From Methanobacteriota archaeon (GTDB lineage Archaea; Thermoplasmatota; Poseidoniia; Poseidoniales; Poseidoniaceae): 11,744 nt of DNA. The translations under genes were made by a program, and so were the position numbers. Position 1 is the first letter of the stretch. The number at the start of each line of letters is the position of its first letter. The notes under the pieces are model-generated. The model was not told the DNA's origin, did no database searches, and worked only from the letters and a program-made list of their open reading frames with translations. The DNA lies in contig NZXL01000044.1 of the NCBI GenBank assembly GCA_002697705.1, forward strand, positions 20,426 through 32,169, read 5' to 3'. Shown one piece after another: positions 1 through 8,900 of the stretch.

Positions 1-1
1 G

Positions 2-229
2 TGGACATTTTACACCGATTCATCAATAGTAGAGTTTCAGCAGTTAACAGATGAAGAGTTGGTTGAATTGGTACTGAATGGTTCTTGGAAGGGTAAAGCA
101 GGTGGTTATGATTTAGCAGGAGAAATGTCGAATTTCGCATCTTTGATAGACGGGGGAGAATCAACAGTTCTTGGTATTGCAGAGAGTGCAATGGACGCTA
201 TTATGGAAATTTCTAAAGAATTTTCATGA
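2..229 (+). CDS. maf: Maf-family nucleoside triphosphate pyrophosphatase, C-terminal part
   Basis: This is the last 75 codons of a gene whose start lies left of the window, read in frame from base 2 to the TGA at 227-229. Maf proteins hydrolyse non-canonical or modified nucleoside triphosphates to the monophosphate plus pyrophosphate in the cytoplasm. The family is recognised by the C-terminal block NGSWKGKAGGYDLAG (bases around 77-121), matching the conserved G-x-W-x-GKAGGY element, preceded by the usual LTDEEL segment and followed by a region ending in ESTVLGIAESAM, where Maf proteins normally have a G-x-P helix. Normal Maf proteins are about 190-200 residues, so roughly 60 percent is missing only because of the window edge. 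It converges on the membrane-protein gene and shares the last six bases with it. The assignment to Maf is fairly safe; substrate choice (dTTP/UTP or m7GTP) cannot be judged from this part. Confidence 0.85.
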   Translation, partial: WTFYTDSSIVEFQQLTDEELVELVLNGSWKGKAGGYDLAGEMSNFASLIDGGESTVLGIAESAMDAIMEISKEFS

Positions 230-1516
230 AGCATATCTATCCATAGACATCGGGATTCGATGCCAAGTATCCATTGAAAAGAAAAGGTCTCGAATCAATA
301 ATATGAATATGAATATGATCATCAATCCCAGTGCTATACTTCTCATAAAGAAATATACTAAATCCGAATATTCGCCAAAAACCGTGACTTCAAATCCGAT
401 GAGGAATAAAGATAGCATCCCAATTGTATTGACTATTATTATTGACCATAGGCCCGGGCGATTATGAATCGATTTGTGCAAGTGATCTTGATGGAGATAT
501 ATTCCTGAACCCCAAGTAGATAGTACTGCACATGAAAACATAAATCCAACATATGTGATATTAGTGAATTTACCAGGGTAAAAGTCTGGAATAATTGCCA
601 TTACTCCAGTAACCAAGAAAAACCATTGAGCAGTTCCAATAAGTCTTGAATGAGGTTTTTGCAGAGGACCTACTGCATTTCGAATAGTCTTAATTGGTCT
701 AGTAGAGATAAATCCCCACAACAGTGGCGCCGCTAATGAGTACTCAAAAATAGTCTGGCTAATATCTCCACGAGCATGCCACATCGAAGCAAAAGAATGT
801 ACTACTGCAAGACCTAGATATATCGAAACGGCCGGGCGGAAATTACTGAATTTAACAACATCCCAACTTAATCTTCGATTGAAATGTGCTAAGATCAAAC
901 TCAATGTTATCGTCCCCATCATAACAACAACATTGAATGCAAGTCCAAATTCTAAAAATCCAGTTTTTTGTCTAAAAATCCAGCAAGCCAGAACTATTAA
1001 CGAAGAAACAGGAACGAGAAGTGAAGGAATTAATGCGACATTTCCACAATTGATATTTTCTTCTTTTGAATTTTTATGTAATTTCCAACTAGGCCATGCA
1101 ATGCTCAAAACTCCCCAACAAAGAAGTACCATTCCAATAGTACTCATTTCAAATAATAATTGGAGGTTATTCGAGAAAATACCAACGATTATCAATAATT
1201 GTCCAACTATGTTAATGAATAGATAATGTGTTGAATGTGTTTGATTATATGAATCAAGATTATGAGTTAATGGAAATAGGTCGAACGAAATTCCGACCAC
1301 CATCGACATCATCCATCCAAGAGAAATAAGCGATGTCAAAATATATGCAATTTCTACTTGATAATTATCTTGTCTAAATGAGTAATCAGAAGTGGAGTAT
1401 GACAACCAAGAGACTGCTAATAAGAATAGTAGAACCATTAGCCCTGAAGACATGAAATGAGAAATATAATTCCCAGTCATTTTGTTGAGAATCACTTTGC
1501 CCGGATTCTCCCCCAT
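224..1516 (-). CDS. Polytopic (about 12-helix) membrane protein, function unknown
   Basis: The protein has about 430 residues and is hydrophobic almost throughout, with roughly 12 predicted transmembrane helices and very short loops; the longest polar loop is around residue 145-160. I start it at the ATG at 1516 rather than the in-frame GTG two codons upstream at 1522, because a TATA-like TTAAAAA lies about 25 bases before the ATG, fitting a leaderless transcript. The pattern GWMMSMVVGISFDLFPL followed by further helices faintly recalls the 12-helix NnrS / heme-copper-oxidase-subunit-I-like superfamily. A histidine pair occurs in helix 7 (VVHSFASMWH), but the full set of heme and copper ligands of a real oxidase is not recognisable, so no catalytic role is assigned. 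The gene is downstream of the SepF-like gene with a 50-base gap and its own promoter candidate, and its TGA overlaps the convergent maf stop. I am sure it is a real gene, not what it does. Confidence 0.8.
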   Translation of the reverse strand: MGENPGKVILNKMTGNYISHFMSSGLMVLLFLLAVSWLSYSTSDYSFRQDNYQVEIAYILTSLISLGWMMSMVVGISFDLFPLTHNLDSYNQTHSTHYLFINIVGQLLIIVGIFSNNLQLLFEMSTIGMVLLCWGVLSIAWPSWKLHKNSKEENINCGNVALIPSLLVPVSSLIVLACWIFRQKTGFLEFGLAFNVVVMMGTITLSLILAHFNRRLSWDVVKFSNFRPAVSIYLGLAVVHSFASMWHARGDISQTIFEYSLAAPLLWGFISTRPIKTIRNAVGPLQKPHSRLIGTAQWFFLVTGVMAIIPDFYPGKFTNITYVGFMFSCAVLSTWGSGIYLHQDHLHKSIHNRPGLWSIIIVNTIGMLSLFLIGFEVTVFGEYSDLVYFFMRSIALGLMIIFIFILLIRDLFFSMDTWHRIPMSMDRYAS

Positions 1517-1537
1517 AAACACGGAGAATCATTGCGG

Positions 1538-1545
1538 TTTTTAAG
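1538..1545 (-). promoter_or_regulatory. TATA-box candidate for the 12-helix membrane protein
   Basis: Read on the - strand the site is CTTAAAAA, centred about 25 bases before the ATG at 1516. That is the usual archaeal distance from TATA box to transcription start, so the transcript would begin at or next to the ATG (leaderless). This supports the ATG over the GTG at 1522. It also suggests that the membrane protein can be transcribed apart from the SepF-like gene. It is a sequence match only. Confidence 0.45.
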
Positions 1546-1566
1546 AAAATGGCCGACAAAGAGAAT

Positions 1567-2154
1567 TTACATTAATGGATTTAGCCCTAAATGATTACTT
1601 CCTCTATCGACAATTACATCACAGCCAGGAATCATCAATAACTTGTCTTCAGCGTCCAAAGCAAAAACTTCAACACCGATCTCTTCACACATCATCTTGA
1701 GTTCTCTTCTACAAGCATTTTGATGTGCATCCATGTGAACTAGGCTACGTAAGTCTACAATTACAGTATCTCCAGTTGAAATTCGTTGACCAATGCCACG
1801 TGTTGGAATTCTTTTTTTATCATCTGGAGCGACATACCTTAAAGCTCTAGATGGGAACGAACGTCTTGCTGAGTTAGTTACTCCCAAATCATGAAAAGGT
1901 TCGCCATCTGCTGAAACAGGGCCTTTCCAACCTAAAGGTACAGCGACCAGATTATTTTCTTTGGAAGGTGTTGTTTGTTCGGTTTCTAGTGTTGCAGTAG
2001 GAGTTGATATTTGCAGTGCTGGTTCAGCTAAAGGAATTAATGTTTGTTGGTTCAAGTCCTCTTGTGGCTTAGCAGATTTAGCCTTACTTTTTTTCTTTGA
2101 ATTATTAGGGCCTTCTGGGTCAGGTAGTCCGAAAAAATGCCACAAGTTTGCCAT
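1567..2154 (-). CDS. sepF: SepF-like cell-division protein (putative FtsZ membrane anchor)
   Basis: The protein has 195 residues. Residues 1-12 (MANLWHFFGLPD) could form a short amphipathic membrane-binding helix. Residues 13-70 are a Lys-, then Gln/Thr/Pro-rich linker, and residues 71-105 form a conserved-looking but unassigned stretch (PLGWKGPVSADGEPF). Residues about 103-185 resemble the SepF core (DUF552): ALRYV, then GDTVIVDLRSL at 128-138, an alpha helix, then VFALDAEDKLLMIPGCDVIVD at 163-183, the strand-turn-strand that ends SepF domains. Archaeal SepF binds FtsZ and tethers the division ring to the membrane. The protein is longer than typical archaeal SepF (about 150 residues) because of the linker and central block. 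It starts 11 bases after the stop of PKD protein B, with only a weak GTGATG upstream as ribosome-binding signal, so it is probably co-transcribed. The assignment rests on motif pattern, not alignment; another DUF552-like protein remains possible. Confidence 0.65.
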   Translation of the reverse strand: MANLWHFFGLPDPEGPNNSKKKSKAKSAKPQEDLNQQTLIPLAEPALQISTPTATLETEQTTPSKENNLVAVPLGWKGPVSADGEPFHDLGVTNSARRSFPSRALRYVAPDDKKRIPTRGIGQRISTGDTVIVDLRSLVHMDAHQNACRRELKMMCEEIGVEVFALDAEDKLLMIPGCDVIVDRGSNHLGLNPLM

Positions 2155-2165
2155 TAATTCTCACA

Positions 2166-5100
2166 TCACAAGTCCAAATCATCAAGTAAATCTGTCAGAT
2201 TTGAGTTTGCAGTTGCAGGTCTAGTATCTGTAATTGTTGGTTGAACTGGAGCCGGAGCGGTGTTTTGTGCGGCTAAGTATTGAGCGCCATAATGTTGCCA
2301 TTGTTCCATAGTCCATCCTTGAGGAAGACCTGTTGCTGGAAGTGGCGGTGCTTGAGGTGTGGCAGGTTGTACTTCAACAGGCTGTGGGGCGACTGGTTGA
2401 GTAGGTGCTGGATTGTAAGCAGCATATGGGTCTTGAGCAACCGCTTGAGTTGGTGCTGGATTATATGCAGCATATGGGTCTTGAGCCACGGATTGACTCG
2501 CCGTTTGGTCATAGGCCCCATATTCGGTTTGTTGATATGTTTGAGCAGGAATTGGTTCGCTAAACTGACTAACCTGAGCTTCAATTCCAAGGTTTAAGTC
2601 GGAATACTTGTCATTAACAGGTTCTGAATTCCTTGTCAATAGAAGGAATGCTGCGAGTCCAACTACTACTATCAGTAGTATGATTATAACTACACTACCA
2701 ACTCCTCCTACAGTATCTGTAATTGATTCAAGGAAATTATCTGCTGGCTTTTCTGCAACACTCAATTCGATAGTTGATGAAGTACTTTCACCATCATCAT
2801 CAGTTACAGTTAGGGTAACTATCCAATTTCCTGCTGGAAGGTCTTCAATGGTGTATTCTACTCCGTAGAAATCAACTTCTCCAGTATTTTCGCCATCCAA
2901 GTCAGAATCTAAATGATCGCTATCCCATGCATAAATCAAGTTCAATTTATCACTAGGTGTCTCGGTAGATGTGATTCCAGATAGAGTTACATTATCACCT
3001 TCATTTAGTGCTAGAACATCTGTTTCATTGGTTATCTTTGACTTTGGTGAAATATTTAGAACGCTTACATTGACTGAAGTTGATGCACTTGCACCATCAT
3101 CATCTGTTACAGTTGCAGTAATTTGTCTAATTCCCATGTTAGGCCATGATGCGGTTAATTCTAAACCAGTTTCATCACAATCATTGTCACTGACTCCATC
3201 ACTGTCGCCGTCTACCATTGGGCTTAAATCCCAACAGACGATTAGTGAATCAACATCTGAAGCAGTATCAGAAACCACAGCAGTAAAGGTAATGTCATCA
3301 TCTTCGAATATGGGTTGAGTTGAACCTAGACTTTCAATAGTAGGCGGTACATTTGTGATATTAACAATTCCAGTTCTTATTTGAGATTGTGAGTTGTCAT
3401 TATCATATGCAACAACTGAGATATTGTGTAGCCCAGAGTCTGGCCAAGAAACTGTTGCGGTGGAAGAAGGACCAACAGTACTTTCAGTCCAATTCATATC
3501 TCTGTCTGAAGGCATCCATTCAATGATTAGAGTATCTTTGTCTAGAGGTGTATCGTCTGCTACAATACGCAGTAGTGCGGTTTCGTCTTCATATAAATTC
3601 CAATATCCCATTGAATCTGTTGATTGATTTTGACCGCCATACCATAATTCAGGTAGTGCCAGAGTCGGTGCGACGTTTAGGACCTCAAGAGTTGTAGAAA
3701 CAGTTGTAGTTGCTCCATCATCATCTTCAGCAACTGCCGTTATATTCATCATTCCTTCTTCGTTAACCAAAAATGTACATGTTTCTTGAGTAGTTCCTTC
3801 TTGACAATTTAATCCTGGCCAAGAAATTTCGACAACCGTAAATCCTTCGGGGTCATTGAAATCTAAATCGCCGCTATCGGACGCATCAGCCTTTACAAAT
3901 TGACCGACTCCAATACTATTTATTGAATTACCAAAACTATCGAGGAGAGTCAAATTGATGTAAGGATCACGATTGAAAACTTCTGCAGTAATATCAATGA
4001 TATCAACATCTAATTCATCATCAGTTACGATTAATTGTATACCCCAAATTCCTCCGTCACTCCAGTTAAATTGAGTCCAACAGTCCTCAGAATCAATATT
4101 TTCGATAGTCGTAGTAATTCCGCTTCCGCCAGCCGTTGGCTTCGTAATTACGAACCGACATTCTACGTCTCCACCATCTTCATCAAAACTTGCGCTAGCA
4201 TCTAATGTCACATTTTCAAAGGTATAAACACCATCAGTTACTGTAATTTGAGCCGTTGGAACCCTTCCAACAAATATCTCAACTTCGGCATAATTATTGC
4301 TTCTATTACCATCTTCAGTAACGGTTTCATCAGGGTCAACTGTAATTGACATCGTTTGAATACCAATAGAAGCCGCTGCTGGGACAGTCCAGTTAACAAC
4401 AACTCTTGCTTCACCATATGATGGAATTGAAGGTACAGGTTCTCTAATTGAGGTTCCATCAGGAGTAATAATTTCTACTTCTGTAGTCGGTGAACTGAGT
4501 AAACCACGATTCTGAGTAGGTATAGAGAATGACAGTAGGTCTCCAGGAAGTGAATTATAACCTATCGATTTAGTCAAGATTTGAGAATTACCGTCACGGA
4601 TTCGAGTGACAATAATTGCGTCAGCCTGAGCAATGAGATCAACAGGAGTCAAAGACAAATCAATAACAATTGTTGCAGCACCTATAATTTCAGTAGCTGG
4701 GTCCCAAACAATCAGTCCATTACTTGTATAATCATCACTAGAATTTGTTGTATCTCGAACGTTGGAGGAATTTAGCATCTCAGTTGCTTGTCCATTAGAA
4801 TCAGTTGTTGGATTGAGTAAAGTACCAGCCATTTCATATCTCAACTGCAGGTTTGTATTTGTCTGAGGATTATTTTGTTGGCCTCCATAATCAATTGTAA
4901 TTGCTTGCTCAGCATCGGGCAGAGTAGCAATACTTTGTAGTCCGATTTCAATTTCTAAATCACGTGTGCCTGGGTCAGAACCGGCAACAACTCCAGATGA
5001 TTGGGCTGGCTGGTAACTCTTCAATAGCCAATCGATAGTGAATCCAGCAGCATTACTAACTCTCATCCAAGAATTATATCTTACAGCAGGACAATACCAA

Positions 5101-5936
5101 TTGAAGCCTTGACTTACTCCAGTTGCATTCCATTCATTGATTTTGTATGAATCATCACAACCAGAGTACTTGATATTTTTATTATCCTCGGTAGGTACTC
5201 CATTTGATGTAATTTGCCAACTATTGTTTTCATAACCAGCATTATCAAATTCAGAAGGGTCAAAAAAATCTGATGAACCAGAAACATCGGTACTTGCCAT
5301 GAATCCCATATACCACTGGTCGCCAGTGTGAAGTGGGAAATCATACTTTTCTTTGGCAGGTTCGTATGATGTATCAAATGTAATTACTCCAACTTCTTGT
5401 CTTAGGAATGCAAAATTAAATGGGTCAAAAGAGACATCTAGAGTAAATTCACTGTTAATTACAGCAAGGTCACGAACCCTAACCAAATCTTCACCAGAAT
5501 ATTCAATGTCTAAAGTTCCAGAAACTCCTTCAAGAGTTGCACCACTACTTCCTGAGGTGAAATCACCCTCTACGTCCATTTTATAGGCCAATGTCTGAAC
5601 ACCGTCGATCGTGATAAATAATATATCGACGACTTCGTAAACTGTATCTCCAGTTAGAGTATTTAGTGAAGCAGAAACATTTGCTTGTTGAATCAATTGC
5701 TGTACATCGAATTGAGTTTCATAAGTATACTTGTCTCCAATTCTCCAAGTAGGTACATCAGGCCATCCATTCAAGGTGCCACTGCTTTGAATATTATTCT
5801 CTTTCAATTCATCTTTTTCAGTATCCAACATTGCCATCCAAGGCATTGTCATCAATAATAAAATTAGAATTAAAGCCAAACTACGTTGTTTAAGCATGAC
5901 TCTGCGATAACGTTCTCCTACTTGATAGAAACGCAT
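2166..5936 (-). CDS. Large PKD-domain surface protein B with C-terminal membrane anchor
   Basis: This is a 1256-residue type I membrane protein. A hydrophobic signal segment follows KQRS at residues 16-36. Residues about 55-330 form an N-terminal domain shared with protein A, beginning VPTWRIGDKY and holding Cys260 and Cys282 (GCDDSY...WYCPA). Residues about 470-555 look like a CARDB domain (NRGLLSS...NRSNNYAEVEIFVG). Five PKD/Ig-like domains follow at about 557-655, 655-753, 755-857, 860-958 and 960-1058, with repeated ExDDDGAxxT endings. The fourth contains an acidic Ca-type loop (DGDSDGVSDND) between Cys901 and Cys920. One membrane helix spans 1079-1100. The 156-residue tail is Gln/Pro/Tyr-rich, with two 16-residue repeats and the GWTMEQWQHYG module at 1203-1224. 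The start could also be Met14 (ATG at 5897), which leaves a more standard signal peptide. PKD and CARDB domains serve adhesion or surface-layer roles; no enzymatic domain is seen. It is a tandem paralogue of protein A. Confidence 0.9.
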   Translation of the reverse strand: MRFYQVGERYRRVMLKQRSLALILILLLMTMPWMAMLDTEKDELKENNIQSSGTLNGWPDVPTWRIGDKYTYETQFDVQQLIQQANVSASLNTLTGDTVYEVVDILFITIDGVQTLAYKMDVEGDFTSGSSGATLEGVSGTLDIEYSGEDLVRVRDLAVINSEFTLDVSFDPFNFAFLRQEVGVITFDTSYEPAKEKYDFPLHTGDQWYMGFMASTDVSGSSDFFDPSEFDNAGYENNSWQITSNGVPTEDNKNIKYSGCDDSYKINEWNATGVSQGFNWYCPAVRYNSWMRVSNAAGFTIDWLLKSYQPAQSSGVVAGSDPGTRDLEIEIGLQSIATLPDAEQAITIDYGGQQNNPQTNTNLQLRYEMAGTLLNPTTDSNGQATEMLNSSNVRDTTNSSDDYTSNGLIVWDPATEIIGAATIVIDLSLTPVDLIAQADAIIVTRIRDGNSQILTKSIGYNSLPGDLLSFSIPTQNRGLLSSPTTEVEIITPDGTSIREPVPSIPSYGEARVVVNWTVPAAASIGIQTMSITVDPDETVTEDGNRSNNYAEVEIFVGRVPTAQITVTDGVYTFENVTLDASASFDEDGGDVECRFVITKPTAGGSGITTTIENIDSEDCWTQFNWSDGGIWGIQLIVTDDELDVDIIDITAEVFNRDPYINLTLLDSFGNSINSIGVGQFVKADASDSGDLDFNDPEGFTVVEISWPGLNCQEGTTQETCTFLVNEEGMMNITAVAEDDDGATTTVSTTLEVLNVAPTLALPELWYGGQNQSTDSMGYWNLYEDETALLRIVADDTPLDKDTLIIEWMPSDRDMNWTESTVGPSSTATVSWPDSGLHNISVVAYDNDNSQSQIRTGIVNITNVPPTIESLGSTQPIFEDDDITFTAVVSDTASDVDSLIVCWDLSPMVDGDSDGVSDNDCDETGLELTASWPNMGIRQITATVTDDDGASASTSVNVSVLNISPKSKITNETDVLALNEGDNVTLSGITSTETPSDKLNLIYAWDSDHLDSDLDGENTGEVDFYGVEYTIEDLPAGNWIVTLTVTDDDGESTSSTIELSVAEKPADNFLESITDTVGGVGSVVIIILLIVVVGLAAFLLLTRNSEPVNDKYSDLNLGIEAQVSQFSEPIPAQTYQQTEYGAYDQTASQSVAQDPYAAYNPAPTQAVAQDPYAAYNPAPTQPVAPQPVEVQPATPQAPPLPATGLPQGWTMEQWQHYGAQYLAAQNTAPAPVQPTITDTRPATANSNLTDLLDDLDL
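2265..2330 (-). other. Shared C-terminal tail module of PKD protein B
   Basis: Residues 1203-1224 of protein B, on the cytoplasmic side of its membrane helix, read GLPQGWTMEQWQHYG and continue AQYLAAQ. Nearly the same module ends protein A at 5963-6028. In B it is followed by another 32 residues, ending in an acidic LTDLLDDLDL. The retained Trp, Gln and Tyr-Gly positions in otherwise unrelated low-complexity tails suggest a small folded or partner-binding element. I do not recognise a named domain. Confidence 0.7.
2400..2495 (-). repeat. Two tandem 48-base coding repeats in the tail of PKD protein B
   Basis: Copies at 2448-2495 and 2400-2447 each encode 16 residues, Q-S/A-VAQDPYAAYNPAPT. The DNA copies are almost identical and differ mainly at synonymous or single positions, which points to a recent in-frame duplication. 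They lie in the predicted cytoplasmic, Pro/Gln/Tyr-rich tail. The repeat number could vary between strains. Confidence 0.9.
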
Positions 5937-5959
5937 TCTTGTAAATTACCGATATACAG

Positions 5960-8900
5960 TTATTGGCCCTTAAGCCATTCATGGCCATAATATTGCCATT
6001 GTTCAGCAGTCCATCCAGCAGGTAGGCCATCTTCCGGAATTGGTGGGCCTTCAAGTAATTCATCCACTGATATATCTCCATTTTGATTTGAATCAGACGG
6101 CGCTTGTTGCATTGCTTGGTCAAATACAAATCCAGGAGGCGGAGCAGCAGGCCTTTTTTCTTGTGATTTCTGTAATTGCGCATCTGTGTCAAATTCATCA
6201 TCAAGACCATCTCGTTGCCAAGTTTTAGTTTGAGCAGAAGCATTTCTTCTTCTTGATACTGCCACAAGGAGCAAGATAATTACGATAATTAGGGCAACTT
6301 GAGCAAGAGGATTTGCTTCCTCGCCGGCAAGAAGTGAACTTACTTGTTCGATAGCATTTCGATCTGGTGGTGAAACATCGATTGTAATCGTAGCCATACC
6401 CGGCCTTTCAGGGTCTTCATCCCAAGCCATCGCTTTAATGGTAATTTGACCTTCTTGCTTGAAAATATGTTCAACTCTATTGCCGATTAGATCCGCATCA
6501 TTATCCTTAACCCCATCTCCATTACTATCTTTGGAGATATCTAAATCCCAAGCTATGGTTAAATCTTCAATGTCATTTAGTGAATCGATGGTCGCTCTTG
6601 CATCGAGAATACACTTTTCATATGCAATACAACTAGATTTTTGAAGTCTAACAATCGGTGGAATATTAATCACTTCAATAGTTAATACTTCACTACTGGT
6701 TGCGCCATCGTCATCGGTTACGTGATAGACAATTGTATGCGAGCCACTTCTATTCCAAGCATAATTTAATTCGTCGCCAACTATGTCACAATCATCACTC
6801 GCACCACCTTGTGAATCACTATCTATTCCCGGGTCAACGTCCCAACATTTGACCAATGATGAAATGTCACTAATGGTATCTGTTGAGTTGCCCATTATGG
6901 TGATAGATTGTCCTTCTGCTAGGGGCAGAACAGTATCTAGAGGCTGAATGACTGGAGGTACATTTCGAATATTTACCCATCTCTCATTAGTAGTGCTAGT
7001 TGCCCCATCCGAGTCAGTGACATCTAATCTAATGGTGTGAAGACCTGATGTTTGCCAACTCATCTCATACTGAGTGACTCGTCCTTCAAGGAAATAAATT
7101 AGAGAACCTTGTTTATCATCAGGCCACCATGTATGCGATAGTGTGTCAATATCATCGATTGAATCCTCCGCTTGACCTTTAACTAAAACAACTTGATCTT
7201 CATCTAATTGCCAGATCTTTTGTTCATCACTTAGAATCGTTCCAGACTCATTGTAAAGATTGATTATTGTGCTATGTGGGGCAATATTAGCGAATTTTAT
7301 ATCGATTGTAGCGGTGGTTTTTGAACTATCGTCATCAGTTCCAATTGCAGTAAATGTGTGCCATCCTTCAGTAGGCGCAGTTGTTGTACAAACTCGAGTA
7401 TAGTATCCTTCTTGACATTGTGCTGTTGGCCAAAACACATCCACTACTCCTGGCCAAACATCTTCAGAATCAGAGTCATTAGCAAATGCGTATAGAGTAA
7501 TCGGGTGTTCAACCCTCGCTTCACTTCTCAGACTTTGCAACTCAAGTTTAGGAGCGCGGTTTTCAATTTCAGCAAATAGAGTGACTTGGGTTTCATCACG
7601 TTCTTCATCGGTAATTGTTACAATAATTGGATATGAACCATCATCAGTCCAAGTCCAATTAGTCATACAACTGTCTGAGAGTATTTTCTCCCATGCCCAT
7701 GTTCTAGTTCCATCATCATATGGAATTTCAAACTGACAAGTGACATTTCCACCATCTTCATCAAAACTAGAACTTGCATTTATGAATACTTCTTCTAGGG
7801 TTTTTGCCATTGCGTCTACCACCACAGGAGTGGGAAGCCGGCCGACATATAAACCGATTATTGCGTAATCATTATCTCCATTCGCATCTGCTGAATTGAT
7901 GCCATTAGGGTCCGCTTCCCAAGAGACTGGTACGACTCCTATCGCTTGAGATTCCGGTACAGTCCAAGTAAAATTCGTCTTGAATGTCTCATATGTGCTA
8001 AGGGAAGGTAATGGTAAATCGAAACTTTGTCCACTAGGAGGGTAAATTCTTAGATCAGTTGCCTGGCTTGAAGTGATTCCTTTATTTTGAATAGTTACTT
8101 CGATTTTCAACTCATCACCGGGGAGGACATTGTAACCAGAAAGGGTGTTCAATTCCTTGTCCACTCCATCCCTTGTTCGAGTAATTACCGCTCTTTCAAA
8201 ATCAGCAAATAAGTCGAGAACTACCAACTCTTCGTCCAAAGTAATGGTATTAGCTCCAACTAAAGTCGCTCCAGAAGTACTTCTAGCAACTATTCCGTGG
8301 CTAGCCCAGTCTATCGAGGTTGAAGAGTCATCAATTTCGCTTCCAATATCGAATTGTGTCCAAGCACTACCATTAGTTGCTGTTGTAATCTGTTGAGCAA
8401 AACCTGTTGCTTCATGACGAACTTCCAAAACATTGCCAACTGAATTTGAGAAACAACCTTGTGATGAAGAAGCATTTACCCATACATCGGTAGGAGTATC
8501 AAGCGCAGTGATGTCATTGACAAACTCGACTGAAATACATTCATTTCGAGTGCCAGGATTTGAATAAATATCCACTCCACTCGCATCTTTTGGAATATAT
8601 TCCTTAAGTTTGAAATCTATGGTTAATCCAACATCGTCTTCAGTATGTTTCCAAGCAAAATTCTTTGCAGCAGGACAGTACCAAGTGTATCCTTCTTCAT
8701 CGCCAGCCGAGTTAAACGAAGTTATCTCAAAAGAATCATCACACCCTCCATAATTTATGACTTGGCCATAATCATTAACTGGAGTTCCAGTATTGGTGAC
8801 TTCATAGATTGTGGAATTTGTATCTGATGATGGTACGGGGAATGGTGTGATGTAATCACTTGCTCCAGACCATTGAGATGATGATGTTACTACAGTAGTC

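Noticed and set aside
171..467. Open frame of 98 codons on the + strand across the end of maf
   Set aside because: It is out of frame with maf and antisense to the last membrane helices; the maf frame has a clear family motif.
224..1516. Cytochrome oxidase subunit I
   Set aside because: The six-histidine ligand set and the signature loops are not recognisable, and no oxidase partner gene is nearby.
2328..2342. LPATG at residues 1199-1203 of PKD protein B, which matches the sortase signal LPXTG
   Set aside because: It lies after the membrane helix on the cytoplasmic side, with no following hydrophobic segment or basic tail; it is a chance match in a Pro-rich stretch.
2400..2495. Possible CRISPR-like array because of the evenly spaced copies
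   Set aside because: There are only two copies, directly adjacent without spacers and in frame within a protein.
2273..2597. Overlapping open frames on both strands in the repeat-rich tail of PKD protein B
   Set aside because: They are shadows of a repetitive, stop-poor coding region, and the translations show only biased composition.
5951..5958. TGTATATC as a TATA box for PKD protein B
   Set aside because: Its centre is only about 18 bases before the ATG at 5936 and about 57 before the alternative start at 5897; neither spacing fits.
5890..6267. Open frame of 125 codons on the - strand across the junction of the two PKD genes
   Set aside because: It is an out-of-frame reading of the tail of protein A and the start of protein B, rich in Met, Leu and Lys and without family-like motifs; both real frames are strongly supported by homology to each other.
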